A DNA stretch of 64,000 bases from Candidatus Saccharimonadota bacterium. Its GTDB lineage: Bacteria > Patescibacteriota > Saccharimonadia > Saccharimonadales > Saccharimonadaceae. The DNA lies in NCBI GenBank assembly GCA_028286285.1, contig JAQBRV010000001.1, positions 163,156 through 227,155 of the forward strand, given 5' to 3'. The notes under the pieces were generated by a model. That model did no database searches. It worked only from the letters and a program-made list of their open reading frames with translations, and was not told where the DNA came from. Within the stretch, counting starts at the first letter, position 1, and each line of letters begins with the position of its first letter. A program made the translations under genes and the position numbers. This document shows, piece by piece, positions 17,342-25,410 of this stretch.

Positions 17342-18777
17342 TACTTTGCTCCAGTTTTGCGAAGCACTACGCCGATCGTTTTAAATAGGATCTTAATGTC
17401 GAGCCAGAAGCTCCAGTTTTGCGCATAGAATAACTCGAGCTCGATTCGCTCTTCGAAACTGAGACTACTGCGGCCGGACACTTGCCAGAGGCCTGTGACG
17501 CCGGATTTGACGCTGTGAAGCAGGGCGGTGCGAACTGGTGAGAAGTTGGCTTCTTGGGGCAGGATTGGACGCGGGCCGACGAGGCTGAGGTCACCCTTGA
17601 GGACATTCAATAGCTGGGGCAACTCGTCCAATGAAGTCACGCGCAAGAAGTTCCCAAAGCGGGTAATGCGCGGGTCGTTAGCGACCTTGCGGTTGGTTTC
17701 GTATTCACGAGCCAGGTCGTCGCGACCCATGGCGCGGAACTCGTCCGCCGCATCTTTTTTGCCGTAGCGGTGATCCATGCTGCGGAACTTAATCAGTCTG
17801 ACAGGTTTTGAAAATTGGCTCAGGCGGTGGCTAATATAAAAAGCTGGGCCGGGGTTGAATAGCTTTTGAAGTATAAAGAGGAGCAGAAATAGTGGAGACA
17901 AAATAATCACAAGCAGTAGCGACGCGATCGCATCAAAGATTTGTTTGGCGATGGCTCCCCAGCCAATTAGCGGTGTTTGCGAGACAGAGATCATGGGGTA
18001 GCCGAGGAATACATCAACCGTATTTTTACCAGCGTAGAATTCGGCTTCACCAGGGATGAAGTTGTAACTAATGTGATGGGTCTGCGCTGCACCAAGAATT
18101 CGCTGATTGCGTTCAGCCGAAGCGTAAAGGTCTGTTTGGATGATAGTGGTGATCCCGAGTGTCTTGATATTTTTTAAAGCTGCTTCAACCGAAGAAAAGT
18201 GTATGACTTCCAGTCCTGCAGGGATCAGTTTCTTTGGTCCGGCGATCGCTACTACTTGGTAGCCACTCTTGTGTGTCTCAGCCAGCTCACTCGCGATATC
18301 TTTCGTCGCCAGGCTGTCACCAATAATGAGTAGCCGGCTGGTGCCTTTGCCAAAATAAAATAGAAAGCTACGAGCAATCCGTAGAATCTCGCGCTCCAAG
18401 ACGATCAGCAGAAACGAGCCGAGTAGCGCATAGGCGGCGACCAGGCGGGCGGGGAAAAGGTGCGAGCCGCTAATATATTCGTAGCCAATGACCAGTAGGA
18501 TACCGACGAACGAACCAAGCGCGATCTTCCCCCACTCAACCAAGCGGCGATTGTAGGTACTGGGGCGATAAAGCCCCAGAGCGGCAAAGACGCCTATCCA
18601 GACAGGCACGATAAACAAGAAACTCAGGAAGTACTCGCGGGCATAGACCTCACTGACGAGTGGCCGAGGATCGTATTGTACACGGAGCACGTAGGCGACG
18701 ACGAAAGCTAGGAACAGAATGATAGCATCGATGAGAATCAAGATAAGGCTATAGAACTTAGTGTTTTTCGTCGGCAT
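17341..18777 (-). CDS. Polyprenyl-phosphate phosphoglycosyl transferase (WbaP/WcaJ-like)
   Basis: 478 residues. Four or five N-terminal membrane spans are followed by a CoA-binding-like Rossmann domain (about 130-260), another membrane segment, and the C-terminal catalytic domain with KFRSMDH, TSLDELPQLLNVLKGDLSLVGPRP and SGVTGLWQVSGRS. These are the signatures of polytopic phosphoglycosyl transferases that move a sugar-1-phosphate from a UDP sugar to undecaprenyl phosphate. This is the committed first step of the glycan. It leads a two-gene operon with the GT4 gene. Whether the primer is glucose or galactose cannot be told. Confidence 0.93.
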   Translation of the reverse strand: MPTKNTKFYSLILILIDAIILFLAFVVAYVLRVQYDPRPLVSEVYAREYFLSFLFIVPVWIGVFAALGLYRPSTYNRRLVEWGKIALGSFVGILLVIGYEYISGSHLFPARLVAAYALLGSFLLIVLEREILRIARSFLFYFGKGTSRLLIIGDSLATKDIASELAETHKSGYQVVAIAGPKKLIPAGLEVIHFSSVEAALKNIKTLGITTIIQTDLYASAERNQRILGAAQTHHISYNFIPGEAEFYAGKNTVDVFLGYPMISVSQTPLIGWGAIAKQIFDAIASLLLVIILSPLFLLLFILQKLFNPGPAFYISHRLSQFSKPVRLIKFRSMDHRYGKKDAADEFRAMGRDDLAREYETNRKVANDPRITRFGNFLRVTSLDELPQLLNVLKGDLSLVGPRPILPQEANFSPVRTALLHSVKSGVTGLWQVSGRSSLSFEERIELELFYAQNWSFWLDIKILFKTIGVVLRKTGAK

Positions 18778-18787
18778 AGGTGGTGTT

Positions 18788-18793
18788 ATTATA
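18788..18793 (-). promoter_or_regulatory. -10 box of the phosphoglycosyl transferase operon
   Basis: TATAAT on the minus strand, ten bases before the ATG at 18777, giving a predicted leader of only a few bases. Confidence 0.5.
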
Positions 18794-18898
18794 ACACGAC
18801 GATACGAGAGAAATATGTGCTTGCATATATTTCCGAGTGAGGAAATGTTTCATTGTTCTCGTGGCAATATAGCATTTTTTTCGCTACACTAGGGGTAT

Positions 18899-20200
18899 AT
18901 GAAGTCATCGATGCTTGAGCGGGTCTATGCGGGAATACTCCTAGTTATTCTAGCGGGCGTTGTGGTGCATGCCCCACTGGCGGTCTGGCTCGGCACACTG
19001 GCACCAGGCTATGAGCTACTGATAAAGTCCTGGAAAGAGATACTACTGCTAGCGGCGACACCGCTCGGCATAGTTGCCGTCTCACGTCGTCATTTGTGGC
19101 CGGAACTCCGGCGGGATTGGCTATTTCGGCTGATCGTCGCATTCGCTGTGCTTCACATTGTGATGTTAATCTTCCTATGGAATGGAATAAATGCAAGCCT
19201 GGCTGGTTTGTCGATTGATCTGCGTGGGCTGCTCTATTTTGGGCTGGTCTATGTAGCGATTCGACTTCATCCATCGTACAGACGTCTGTTTCTAAAGGTT
19301 GGCATATCAGGGGCGTTGGTGGTGGGCGTCTTCGCTCTACTACAAGTATTCGTCCTACCCCGTGACGTGTTGGCGGGGATTGGCTACGACAAAGATACGA
19401 CAATCGCGCCGTATCTGACGGTCGACAAAAACCCTGACTACGTTCGCATTAATAGCACCCTGCGCGGACCAAATCCACTGGGTGCGTACGCTGTCATTAT
19501 ACTGAGCATTCTGATCGCCGCTGTCATTCTAGAATCGAAGCGACTGAAGCAATACAAGATAGTGAGCCTGGTGGCGGCGCTCGGTCTGGCTACGGCGTTG
19601 TGGGCTAGCTATTCACGCAGTGCGCTCGGAGCCTTTGTGGCGAGTAGTGCCGTGATCGCAGGGACGCTAGGGCGAAGTGTTTCGCGAAAATGGTGGATCG
19701 CATCGGTGATATTAGCGTGTGCGGTGATTGGCGCACTGGTGGTAGGGCAAGGCGGCGCATTTGTGTCGAATGTCATCTTGCACGAGAACCTCAACGGCGG
19801 AAGTGATATCTCTTCGAATGAAGGTCATGTCAGCTCACTCTCCGACGGTCTGAGTCGCCTCCTTCACCAGCCATTCGGGGCAGGGATTGGCAGTACTGGC
19901 TCGGCATCATTATATGGCGACGAACCACTGATCATTGAGAACCAATACTTATTGATCGCGCATGAAGTGGGCTGGCTCGGACTACTGCTATTCGTAGCTA
20001 TCTTTGGGTTTGTTTTACGGCGACTGTGGCTCCGCCGCCGCGACTATCTGGCGCTAGGGTTATTTGCCAGCGGGATCGGGCTGGCGTTAATTGGTTTATT
20101 ACTTCCCGTCTGGGTTGACGATACAGTAGCAATTATATGGTGGGGATTGGCGGCAGCCGCCCTTGGAGGAAATCATGGAAAAAAACGCACGAGCAACTAA
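18899..20200 (+). CDS. O-antigen ligase/polymerase-like membrane protein (Wzy_C type)
   Basis: 433 residues with about eleven membrane spans and one larger outer loop. The segment NSTLRGPNPLGAYAVIILS near residue 185 and ASYSRSALGAFVAS near residue 240 match the Wzy_C/WaaL family, and the loop with PFGAGIGSTG is in the usual place. Such proteins polymerise or ligate lipid-linked glycans on the outer membrane face of the cytoplasmic membrane. A -10-like TACACT sits eight bases before the ATG. The 3' end overlaps the LexA-like gene by 26 bp. Polymerase versus ligase cannot be separated by sequence. Confidence 0.83.
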   Translation: MKSSMLERVYAGILLVILAGVVVHAPLAVWLGTLAPGYELLIKSWKEILLLAATPLGIVAVSRRHLWPELRRDWLFRLIVAFAVLHIVMLIFLWNGINASLAGLSIDLRGLLYFGLVYVAIRLHPSYRRLFLKVGISGALVVGVFALLQVFVLPRDVLAGIGYDKDTTIAPYLTVDKNPDYVRINSTLRGPNPLGAYAVIILSILIAAVILESKRLKQYKIVSLVAALGLATALWASYSRSALGAFVASSAVIAGTLGRSVSRKWWIASVILACAVIGALVVGQGGAFVSNVILHENLNGGSDISSNEGHVSSLSDGLSRLLHQPFGAGIGSTGSASLYGDEPLIIENQYLLIAHEVGWLGLLLFVAIFGFVLRRLWLRRRDYLALGLFASGIGLALIGLLLPVWVDDTVAIIWWGLAAAALGGNHGKKRTSN

Positions 20201-20531
20201 GAAACAACAAGAACTGCTGCAATTTATCGATGGATTCATTAAAGGCCACGGCTATGGGCCGAGTTACCGCGAAGTGATGCGAGCGCTGGGCTATAAATCG
20301 GTGTCGACCGTCGCGACCCATGTCGACCAGCTCATTATCAAAGGCTACGTCGAGAAAAAAGATAATTCGGCGCGCTCCCTGCAAGTCATAGCCCTAAGGC
20401 CTGTACGCGAAACTAAGCAGGATGATCAAGTCATAAAAACTATCACTCAGCGCATGCATCAATTGCAAGATGAAGGCAACATCGAGGCGGCTGACAGCCT
20501 CCAAAAGACCATCGACATTTTGCAGATGTAG
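20175..20531 (+). CDS. LexA-type winged-helix repressor lacking the autopeptidase domain
   Basis: 118 residues. Residues about 6-70 match the LexA N-terminal DNA-binding domain: KKQQELLQFIDGF, GYGPSYREVMRALGYKS, and SVSTVATHVDQLIIKGYV as recognition and wing. LexA normally continues with an S24 peptidase domain with Ser and Lys; here only a short charged tail that may be a dimerising helix follows. It therefore cannot self-cleave in the RecA way. The start at 20175 is set by GGAGGA (20166-20171); this lies inside the end of the O-antigen ligase-like gene. Targets are unknown. Confidence 0.82.
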   Translation: MEKNARATKKQQELLQFIDGFIKGHGYGPSYREVMRALGYKSVSTVATHVDQLIIKGYVEKKDNSARSLQVIALRPVRETKQDDQVIKTITQRMHQLQDEGNIEAADSLQKTIDILQM

Positions 20532-20540
20532 CCGTGAGCG

Positions 20541-20554
20541 TATAATAGACACAG
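20541..20554 (+). promoter_or_regulatory. Leaderless-type promoter of the beta-lactamase-fold gene
   Basis: TATAAT at 20541-20546, then eight bases, then ATG at 20555. Confidence 0.55.
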
Positions 20555-22291
20555 ATGAACGTCATGCGGAAGTGGTTCCAGCGGTTAAAACGTTGGGTGG
20601 GGAGATATAGGCGTCAGCTCAGGATAGCTGGCGGCGTTGTTGTTGGCGTGCTGATGACGATGCAGTTATTCTATCCGACAGATCAGATGTTGCCCTTTGC
20701 GACCGTCGATAATCTCGCCGTGAGTGGCTGGCAAAAGCAGGACACCGCTTGGCAGCTCGACCAGGCCTACAAACAGCAGCCGATCCAGCTTTATTTTGGT
20801 AGCAACACCGATACGAAGTATGTTTTGAAACCGGCTGACATTGGCCTAATGAGTCGTAACGGCAATCGGGTGGAAGCGATAAGCTACCCCTGGTATATGC
20901 GGCTCATTCCTACCTCGGTGTTCTGGTATGGGCGCCTGCAGTCGGATGGTGCGCCGACGTACAGTCGTCAGGCGAGTGTCCTCGATACCTACATGAAAAA
21001 GCAGCTCGGCGAATCGTGTAGTATTGCGCCTGTCGATGCTTCACTCAAGGCAAAAGAATCAAATTTAGTGGTGGTGTCGGGAAGCAATGGTGGTACCTGT
21101 AAACCGAGTGATGTATCGGCGGAGCTTAAGAAGCTGACGCCGATGATCACCAAGAAGACGCAGGTACGGATCGCGATGAAAGAAACGCCGCCGACGATTG
21201 GTGACAAAGAAGCGAATGCATTGGCTGACTTAATTAATAGACAACTGAAAGCTGGCGTGGTGATCATGGCCGGAACCCTGGCAGTAAAACCAGACAGCAA
21301 GCTGGTGGCGGGCTGGCTTGACGCTAAGGTAGTGGGCAGTAAGCTAACGGTAGAAATGAATGCGACGAGGGCAGGTGAGTATCTCGGTAAAGAAGTAGCT
21401 CCGAAGGTCGCGGTCGCGGCTGGCGTTACAAAAGTAGCCACAGTTGATTTCCAGGAAGTCTCGCGTCAAACAGGTGCGAATGGCCAGGCGCTCGATGTGG
21501 TCGGTACGGGTACTGCACTCATTAACTATCTAACCGCCAAAGACAAAACGGTGACGGCTGTCGTGGGCTCCGTGGCGCCACGGGTAGAATATACTCGGTC
21601 GTATAGCCCGACTGACACTGGCCTGTCGGCGTTAATGACCAATTACGCCAAAGATCATCCCGGTACGTTCGGGATGCAGTTGATTGAACTCTCGGGTAAA
21701 CGCCGTCGCGCCGCCTACAATGAATCAAAACAATTTGTCACAGCCAGTACGTACAAGTTATTTGTGGCGTATGGCACGCTCAAGAAAATCGAAGCGGGTG
21801 AATGGCAGTGGTCAAATCCGTCAGCTGGGGGAAGAGATACGGCTGCTTGTTTCGACGACATGATCGTTAAGTCTGACAATGCCTGCGCCGAGGCGCTGCT
21901 GGAACGCTATGGCTACAACAACCTCACGCGCGACATCCGAGCGCTCGGCCTCAGTAGCGACTCGGGCTTCATTGGCGATACACCCAAGTCTACCGCGGCT
22001 GACCTGGCTCTCTTTATGGCGATGCTTGAGTCGGGGCAAATGCCCATCCAGCCAGCTAATCGTGATCGTTTCCTCGGTGCTCTAAAACGAAATATATATC
22101 GCCAAGGGATCCCGGCTGGTGCTAGTGGGGCAGTCGCCGACAAAGTCGGCTTCTTGAATGGACTCTTCCACGATGCGGCCATTGTGTACAGCCCGAGCGG
22201 AACCTATGTGTTAGTGATCATGACCGACGGGAGTAGCTGGGCGAATATTGCCGAGCTAACCAAGCAAATCGAAGCCTTGCGCAGCCAGTAA
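20555..22291 (+). CDS. Exported serine hydrolase of the class A beta-lactamase fold with YoaR/PG_binding_4-like N-terminus
   Basis: 578 residues: a basic start, one membrane segment near 25-42, then about 300 residues with two repeats like the YoaR/PG_binding_4 module, then a penicilloyl-serine transferase domain. Its three motifs are visible: S398-T-Y-K401, S440-D-N and K530-V-G (in place of K-T/S-G). It could be a secreted beta-lactamase or a DD-peptidase-like enzyme that acts on wall peptides; the valine in the third motif fits either. It is monocistronic with a leaderless-type promoter. The omega-loop glutamate was not placed with certainty. Confidence 0.8.
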   Translation: MNVMRKWFQRLKRWVGRYRRQLRIAGGVVVGVLMTMQLFYPTDQMLPFATVDNLAVSGWQKQDTAWQLDQAYKQQPIQLYFGSNTDTKYVLKPADIGLMSRNGNRVEAISYPWYMRLIPTSVFWYGRLQSDGAPTYSRQASVLDTYMKKQLGESCSIAPVDASLKAKESNLVVVSGSNGGTCKPSDVSAELKKLTPMITKKTQVRIAMKETPPTIGDKEANALADLINRQLKAGVVIMAGTLAVKPDSKLVAGWLDAKVVGSKLTVEMNATRAGEYLGKEVAPKVAVAAGVTKVATVDFQEVSRQTGANGQALDVVGTGTALINYLTAKDKTVTAVVGSVAPRVEYTRSYSPTDTGLSALMTNYAKDHPGTFGMQLIELSGKRRRAAYNESKQFVTASTYKLFVAYGTLKKIEAGEWQWSNPSAGGRDTAACFDDMIVKSDNACAEALLERYGYNNLTRDIRALGLSSDSGFIGDTPKSTAADLALFMAMLESGQMPIQPANRDRFLGALKRNIYRQGIPAGASGAVADKVGFLNGLFHDAAIVYSPSGTYVLVIMTDGSSWANIAELTKQIEALRSQ

Positions 22292-22339
22292 CCTATTGCT
22301 TGACGACCTCTATAGTTACCGCTATAATACGTTGAGTAT

Positions 22340-22414
22340 TCCGGCATAGCTCAGTGGTAGAGCGGATCGCTGTTAACGATTAGGTCGCTGGTTCGAGCCC
22401 AGCTGCCGGAGCCA
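22340..22414 (+). tRNA. tRNA-Asn (GTT), CCA encoded
   Basis: Cloverleaf: acceptor TCCGGCA with TGCCGGA, D stem GCTC/GAGC, anticodon stem GATCG/CGATT with loop CTGTTAA (anticodon GTT), T stem GCTGG/CCAGC with loop TTCGAGC, discriminator G, and an encoded CCA. Its 3' half is copied downstream (22502-22513 and 22580-22597). Confidence 0.96.
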
Positions 22415-22422
22415 TGAAAAAT

Positions 22423-22448
22423 GATTCACCATTTGGTGGATCTTTTTT
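22423..22448 (+). terminator. Rho-independent terminator after tRNA-Asn
   Basis: GATTCACC and GGTGGATC form an 8-bp stem (one G-U) around ATTT, followed by six T. Confidence 0.85.
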
Positions 22449-22474
22449 CATATTTCGGGATTTGGATTTGAATC

Positions 22475-22597
22475 AGCGACTCATCAGCTTGCCTGATGGT
22501 AGTCGCTGGTTCGGTGAGTGCAGCGAAATTCTGGAAAAGTTTACTTTTACCAGAATGAGCCAGCGGAGGAGTAGAGCGACCCAGCTGCCGGAGCCAT
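22475..22597. repeat. Split copy of the tRNA-Asn 3' half carrying nested hairpins
   Basis: 12 bases of the T arm (22384-22395) recur at 22502-22513, and 18 bases from T stem to CCA plus T (22398-22415) recur exactly at 22580-22597. Between the two copied blocks are 66 bases whose centre is an inverted repeat (ATTCTGG-AAAAGT against ACTTTT-A-CCAGAAT). GTCGCT at 22502 can also pair with AGCGAC at 22575-22580. Just upstream, AGCGACT (22475-22481) and AGTCGCT (22501-22507) close another hairpin with CATCAG/CTGATG inside. No integrase is present. Confidence 0.75.
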
Positions 22598-22608
22598 AAG
22601 CATTCTCA

Positions 22609-22632
22609 CCTCTGTTAATTCAGAGGTTTTTT
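22609..22632 (+). terminator. Rho-independent terminator
   Basis: CCTCTG and CAGAGG around TTAATT followed by six T, after the duplicated tRNA segment and before the pilin gene. Confidence 0.85.
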
Positions 22633-22666
22633 GTATGGCAGGGTATAGAGTATACTTGTAAGTGAT

Positions 22667-23248
22667 ATGTGGGCTAAACACAAACAATCCGACAAACAAT
22701 CCGGCTTTACGATCGTCGAACTTCTTATTGTTATTGTGGTGATCGGTATTCTTGCTGCTATAGTCATTGTGGCGTACAACGGAATACAAGGCAGGGCACG
22801 AGACTCACGGCGTACAAATGATGCAGCAAGTATTATAAAAGCCCTAGAGTTATATAGGATTGACTATGGTCAATACCCCGCATCTAACGGAAGTAGTACC
22901 CCGGGTGTCAATGTTCCTCCAGGATATCCTGGCGTAAGCTCGTTATATAGTTATAGCTATGCAACAGACAGCTCGTGGTTGTATTATCTGGTTGCAGCGG
23001 GGTATCTTAAGACGGCTCCCAAGGATCCTGTCAACAGTCCGACACAATATTATATATACCGAGCTTTTAATACTGGAATTGGTGTGGAATGTCCGGATCC
23101 GGCGTATGCGCTGCGTATGACAGCCTATGACTTGGCAGCAGATGTACCGACAAACCTTACGACAGCGAACTTACAGACAACTTGTCCCAGCGCCCCGGGT
23201 TGGACGACTAGCGGTGTGGCAGCAGTCTTCTCCAGTATCAAGAACTAG
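22667..23248 (+). CDS. Type IV pilin-like protein with prepilin signal
   Basis: 193 residues. QSGFTIVELLIVIVVIGILAA is the class III prepilin signal: cleavage by PilD between G and F, Glu5 of the mature protein for assembly, and the hydrophobic N-terminal helix. The rest is a globular head rich in Y, S and P with a cysteine pair (VECPDP, TTCPSAP) that may close a C-terminal disulfide loop. Pili in Saccharibacteria are linked to twitching and host contact. The gene stands alone between two terminators; assembly genes must lie elsewhere. A second pilin gene starts at 63850. Confidence 0.92.
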   Translation: MWAKHKQSDKQSGFTIVELLIVIVVIGILAAIVIVAYNGIQGRARDSRRTNDAASIIKALELYRIDYGQYPASNGSSTPGVNVPPGYPGVSSLYSYSYATDSSWLYYLVAAGYLKTAPKDPVNSPTQYYIYRAFNTGIGVECPDPAYALRMTAYDLAADVPTNLTTANLQTTCPSAPGWTTSGVAAVFSSIKN

Positions 23249-23331
23249 CTATAGGAATAGTTTGTTGCGAAGTACGCACACTAAGGAAGCCAAAATGATT
23301 ATACTTAAAGACTTCTAGAACAAATCAAAAA

Positions 23332-23355
23332 CCGTCCAAAAGGACGGCTTTTTTG
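23332..23355 (+). terminator. Rho-independent terminator of the pilin gene
   Basis: CCGTCC-AAAA-GGACGG followed by CTTTTTTG, 84 bases after the pilin stop. Confidence 0.85.
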
Positions 23356-23396
23356 TTATCATATGACCATGACTATAATCAATCTGGTACAAATCA

Positions 23397-23990
23397 ATGC
23401 GAATTTCAAATAAGCTGCTGACTAACCGACGAAATTTCGTATCGTGGAATCGTCGATACGTGACATTCCGACGGCATTTGCCTGTTGTGTTAAGGCCGCT
23501 CTTTTTGGCATTAATTGGGACGCTGCTATGGAAATTCCTACTATATGATAATCATTTTTCATTTGGCGAAGCGGCCGAAAACCCGCTATTGTTTATCATT
23601 CTCCCCCTTGTCAGTTTCGTGTACGTGATTTTTGCAAGCATCGCGATTGGCTCGGTGTTTGACGAATATAAAATCATCTCACGGGCGGTGGTGAAAAGAG
23701 ACTTGGAAACTTTTTTGCTACATCGGGATGAACAGCTACCGATTTTACTGCATATTTTAGTCGCCATCCCATCACTATTGCTCGTCGCTCTGTCGATGGC
23801 CTTTCATTATAGCGAGTGGGGAGTCGGGGCGGTGGCCGTTTTCTCGGTGATTTTTATTGTAGTAACTGCCTGGATCGTGGCCACTGAACTAGATGATTTT
23901 CAGCGAAGTATTTGGTTTCGCGAGAGTACCCCAGAAGAGTGGCATGAAATCGATGTCGCCAAATATTTTGATGAGAAACGGTCAAAGTAA
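23397..23990 (+). CDS. Membrane protein of unknown function, bestrophin-size
   Basis: 197 residues with two pairs of predicted membrane spans (about 30-75 and 115-160) separated by a charged region, and a hydrophilic C-terminus. No motif was recognised with confidence. A TATAAT lies about 20 bases upstream of the ATG. The distribution of spans slightly recalls DUF4239/bestrophin-like small membrane proteins, but no family is claimed. Confidence 0.6.
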   Translation: MRISNKLLTNRRNFVSWNRRYVTFRRHLPVVLRPLFLALIGTLLWKFLLYDNHFSFGEAAENPLLFIILPLVSFVYVIFASIAIGSVFDEYKIISRAVVKRDLETFLLHRDEQLPILLHILVAIPSLLLVALSMAFHYSEWGVGAVAVFSVIFIVVTAWIVATELDDFQRSIWFRESTPEEWHEIDVAKYFDEKRSK

Positions 23991-23994
23991 ACTA

Positions 23995-24116
23995 ATGACA
24001 GAAGTAGAAAAGAATACCTGGATCGAGTCGTTATCGCCGTTGTGCTCACGATAGCTCTCCTGTTCGTTTGGGCAGGGCTTGCTGTTGGTGTTTTTGGGTC
24101 ATCGTTCAGCGGGTAG
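23995..24116 (+). pseudogene. Possible frameshifted small membrane protein
   Basis: From ATG 23995 the frame stops after 19 codons, but a +1 shift near GAAAAGAA gives a continuous reading RKEYLDRVVIAVVLTIALL followed by a hydrophobic, glycine-rich end at 24116. Joined, this would be a protein of about 40 residues with one membrane helix, starting five bases after the upstream stop. A real shift, an assembly error, or chance are all possible. Confidence 0.3.
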
Positions 24117-24125
24117 TAGAGGTTT

Positions 24126-24392
24126 TTATTTACCATTTCTTTCGCGGTGGAAACAGCCAGCCCAGCAACACGGCCTGCGCTTACCTTCGGCTAACTCTGT
24201 ATGCGCTCGCTCGATTCGACGTTCTCTCGTTTCGATGAGCTTGGCACCCTCAACCCAGCAAATCCACTCATTGCGCGCTAGGGGGGTGATGTCATTCCAG
24301 GCGACCAGTGCCGTAGCGTCAGCAGCCAGTGCCTTGCGTAAATCGGCAGGTAGTTGGTGCACTGTGCCACCAGAAAGTTTAAGTTTATTCAT
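24126..24392 (-). CDS. YdeI/OmpD-associated (OmdA) family small protein
   Basis: 88 residues. LPADLRKALAADATALVAWNDITPLARNEWICWV, ERRIERAHTELAEGKRRPCCW is the OmdA domain of the YdeI/OmpD-associated family (here given in two pieces); typical members are about 190 residues, so this is the domain alone. Members are linked to bacteriocin protection in enterics, but the biochemical role is not known. The start at 24392 is favoured over an ATG six bases upstream because the -10 box lies exactly six bases before it. Confidence 0.75.
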   Translation of the reverse strand: MNKLKLSGGTVHQLPADLRKALAADATALVAWNDITPLARNEWICWVEGAKLIETRERRIERAHTELAEGKRRPCCWAGCFHRERNGK

Positions 24393-24404
24393 ACGCATAG
24401 TATA
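24393..24404 (-). promoter_or_regulatory. Leaderless-type promoter of the OmdA gene
   Basis: TATACT on the minus strand (24404-24399), then six bases, then ATG at 24392. Confidence 0.5.
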
Positions 24405-24441
24405 TCAGCAGCCAGCAGTATAACGCGCCGCCTTTATTTGC

Positions 24442-24453
24442 TATACTAGAACT
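24442..24453 (+). promoter_or_regulatory. Leaderless-type promoter
   Basis: TATACT at 24442-24447, then six bases, then ATG at 24454. Confidence 0.55.
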
Positions 24454-24663
24454 ATGCAAAAAATAGCCACAAGAGTATTTACGTATGCGTCGATTGCCTT
24501 TGGTATTCTGGGGATTTTAGTCGTTCTGACGGCCTCAGGTCCGGACAAGCAAGACTCTGCCCTTAGCCAAACGCTCATAAGACTTTTATTCGTAACCGTT
24601 TTTATCATACTGCCTTCATTCGCGCTGAGTGTTGCAGGCAAATACTTAAACAGTAAATCTTAG
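24454..24663 (+). CDS. Small two-span membrane protein, unknown
   Basis: 69 residues. Two hydrophobic segments (about 8-30 and 43-62) are joined by a short polar loop (SGPDKQDSAL), with a basic end, a layout like DUF-type small integral membrane proteins. No known family is claimed. The leaderless-type promoter and a following VOC gene with its own AAGGAG ribosome binding site suggest a short bicistronic unit. Confidence 0.6.
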   Translation: MQKIATRVFTYASIAFGILGILVVLTASGPDKQDSALSQTLIRLLFVTVFIILPSFALSVAGKYLNSKS

Positions 24664-24690
24664 AACGTAACTACCATAAAGGAGAACGAA

Positions 24691-25143
24691 ATGTTGAAAA
24701 GAATTACACCTAATCTATGGTTTGACGGTAATGCTAAAGAAGCAGTCGAGTTTTATACGTCGGTATTTCCAGACAGCAAAGTTGTTACAACAGTCTACTA
24801 TCCTAATGAAGGTCTACTCGATTTCCAAAAGGATCTTGCCGGCAAAGAACTGACCATCGAATTTGAACTAAGCGGTAATCATTTCGCAGCCATTAACGCT
24901 GGTCCCGAATTTAAGTTCAACGAATCGATATCCTTTTCGATCCCCTGCAAAGACCAAGAAGAAATTGACTACTACTGGGAAAAGCTCTCGAGTGTTCCAG
25001 AATCAGAGCAGTGTGGTTGGTGCAAGGATCAGTATGGCCTGAGTTGGCAGATAGTACCAGAGAACATGGAAGAATTAATGAAGCGCCCTAACGCTTTTGC
25101 TAGTTTGATGCAGATGAAGAAAATTGTTATTGCAGATTTCTAG
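24691..25143 (+). CDS. VOC-family protein, PhnB / 3-dmu-9_3-mt type
   Basis: 150 residues, one vicinal-oxygen-chelate unit. ITPNLWFDGNAKEAVEFYTSVFPDSKV is the usual opening of this group (shown in part), and CGWCKDQYGLSWQIVPENM the usual end, where relatives have DxYGxxWQ. Despite a common database name as 3-demethylubiquinone methyltransferase, these proteins have no methyltransferase fold. The substrate is not known. AAGGAG lies 9 bases before the ATG, so this internal gene uses a Shine-Dalgarno sequence. Confidence 0.88.
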   Translation: MLKRITPNLWFDGNAKEAVEFYTSVFPDSKVVTTVYYPNEGLLDFQKDLAGKELTIEFELSGNHFAAINAGPEFKFNESISFSIPCKDQEEIDYYWEKLSSVPESEQCGWCKDQYGLSWQIVPENMEELMKRPNAFASLMQMKKIVIADF

Positions 25144-25374
25144 CCACCCGCCGATCGTTATAGTTGCGAGGTACGCTCGCTTGAGGGAGCACTTGCAAAT
25201 AGAGACCATACAGTCTCCACTTGCTATACGAAATGTATTCATGTGAGCTAAAATAACATTCAGGTTTTGCAGTCCGCGAATTTCTTACCGTTATGAACTA
25301 TACAGATGATAGTAGATCTCCTAGATAATTTTTGTATTGTTTAAGCATGAACAAAATCATCTTATAAATTATAA

Positions 25375-25403
25375 TTGACTAAAAACATAATTTATGTTAA
25401 GAT
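25375..25403 (+). promoter_or_regulatory. Promoter of the polysaccharide operon
   Basis: TTGACT (25375-25380), a 17-base spacer and TAAGAT (25398-25403), seven bases before ATG 25411. This is a near-consensus vegetative promoter with leaderless spacing. It sits after an AT-rich gap of about 230 bases with no other gene. Confidence 0.75.
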
Positions 25404-25410
25404 TCGATTC

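Noticed and set aside
22414..22599. 61-codon frame over the tRNA-Asn downstream region
   Set aside because: The translation comes from tRNA-derived and hairpin DNA and resembles the well-known spurious tRNA-antisense reading, not a protein.
22340..22632. Integrated mobile element at tRNA-Asn
   Set aside because: The stretch between the repeats is under 200 bases and codes for nothing convincing, so an active element is not supported; only the duplication is reported.
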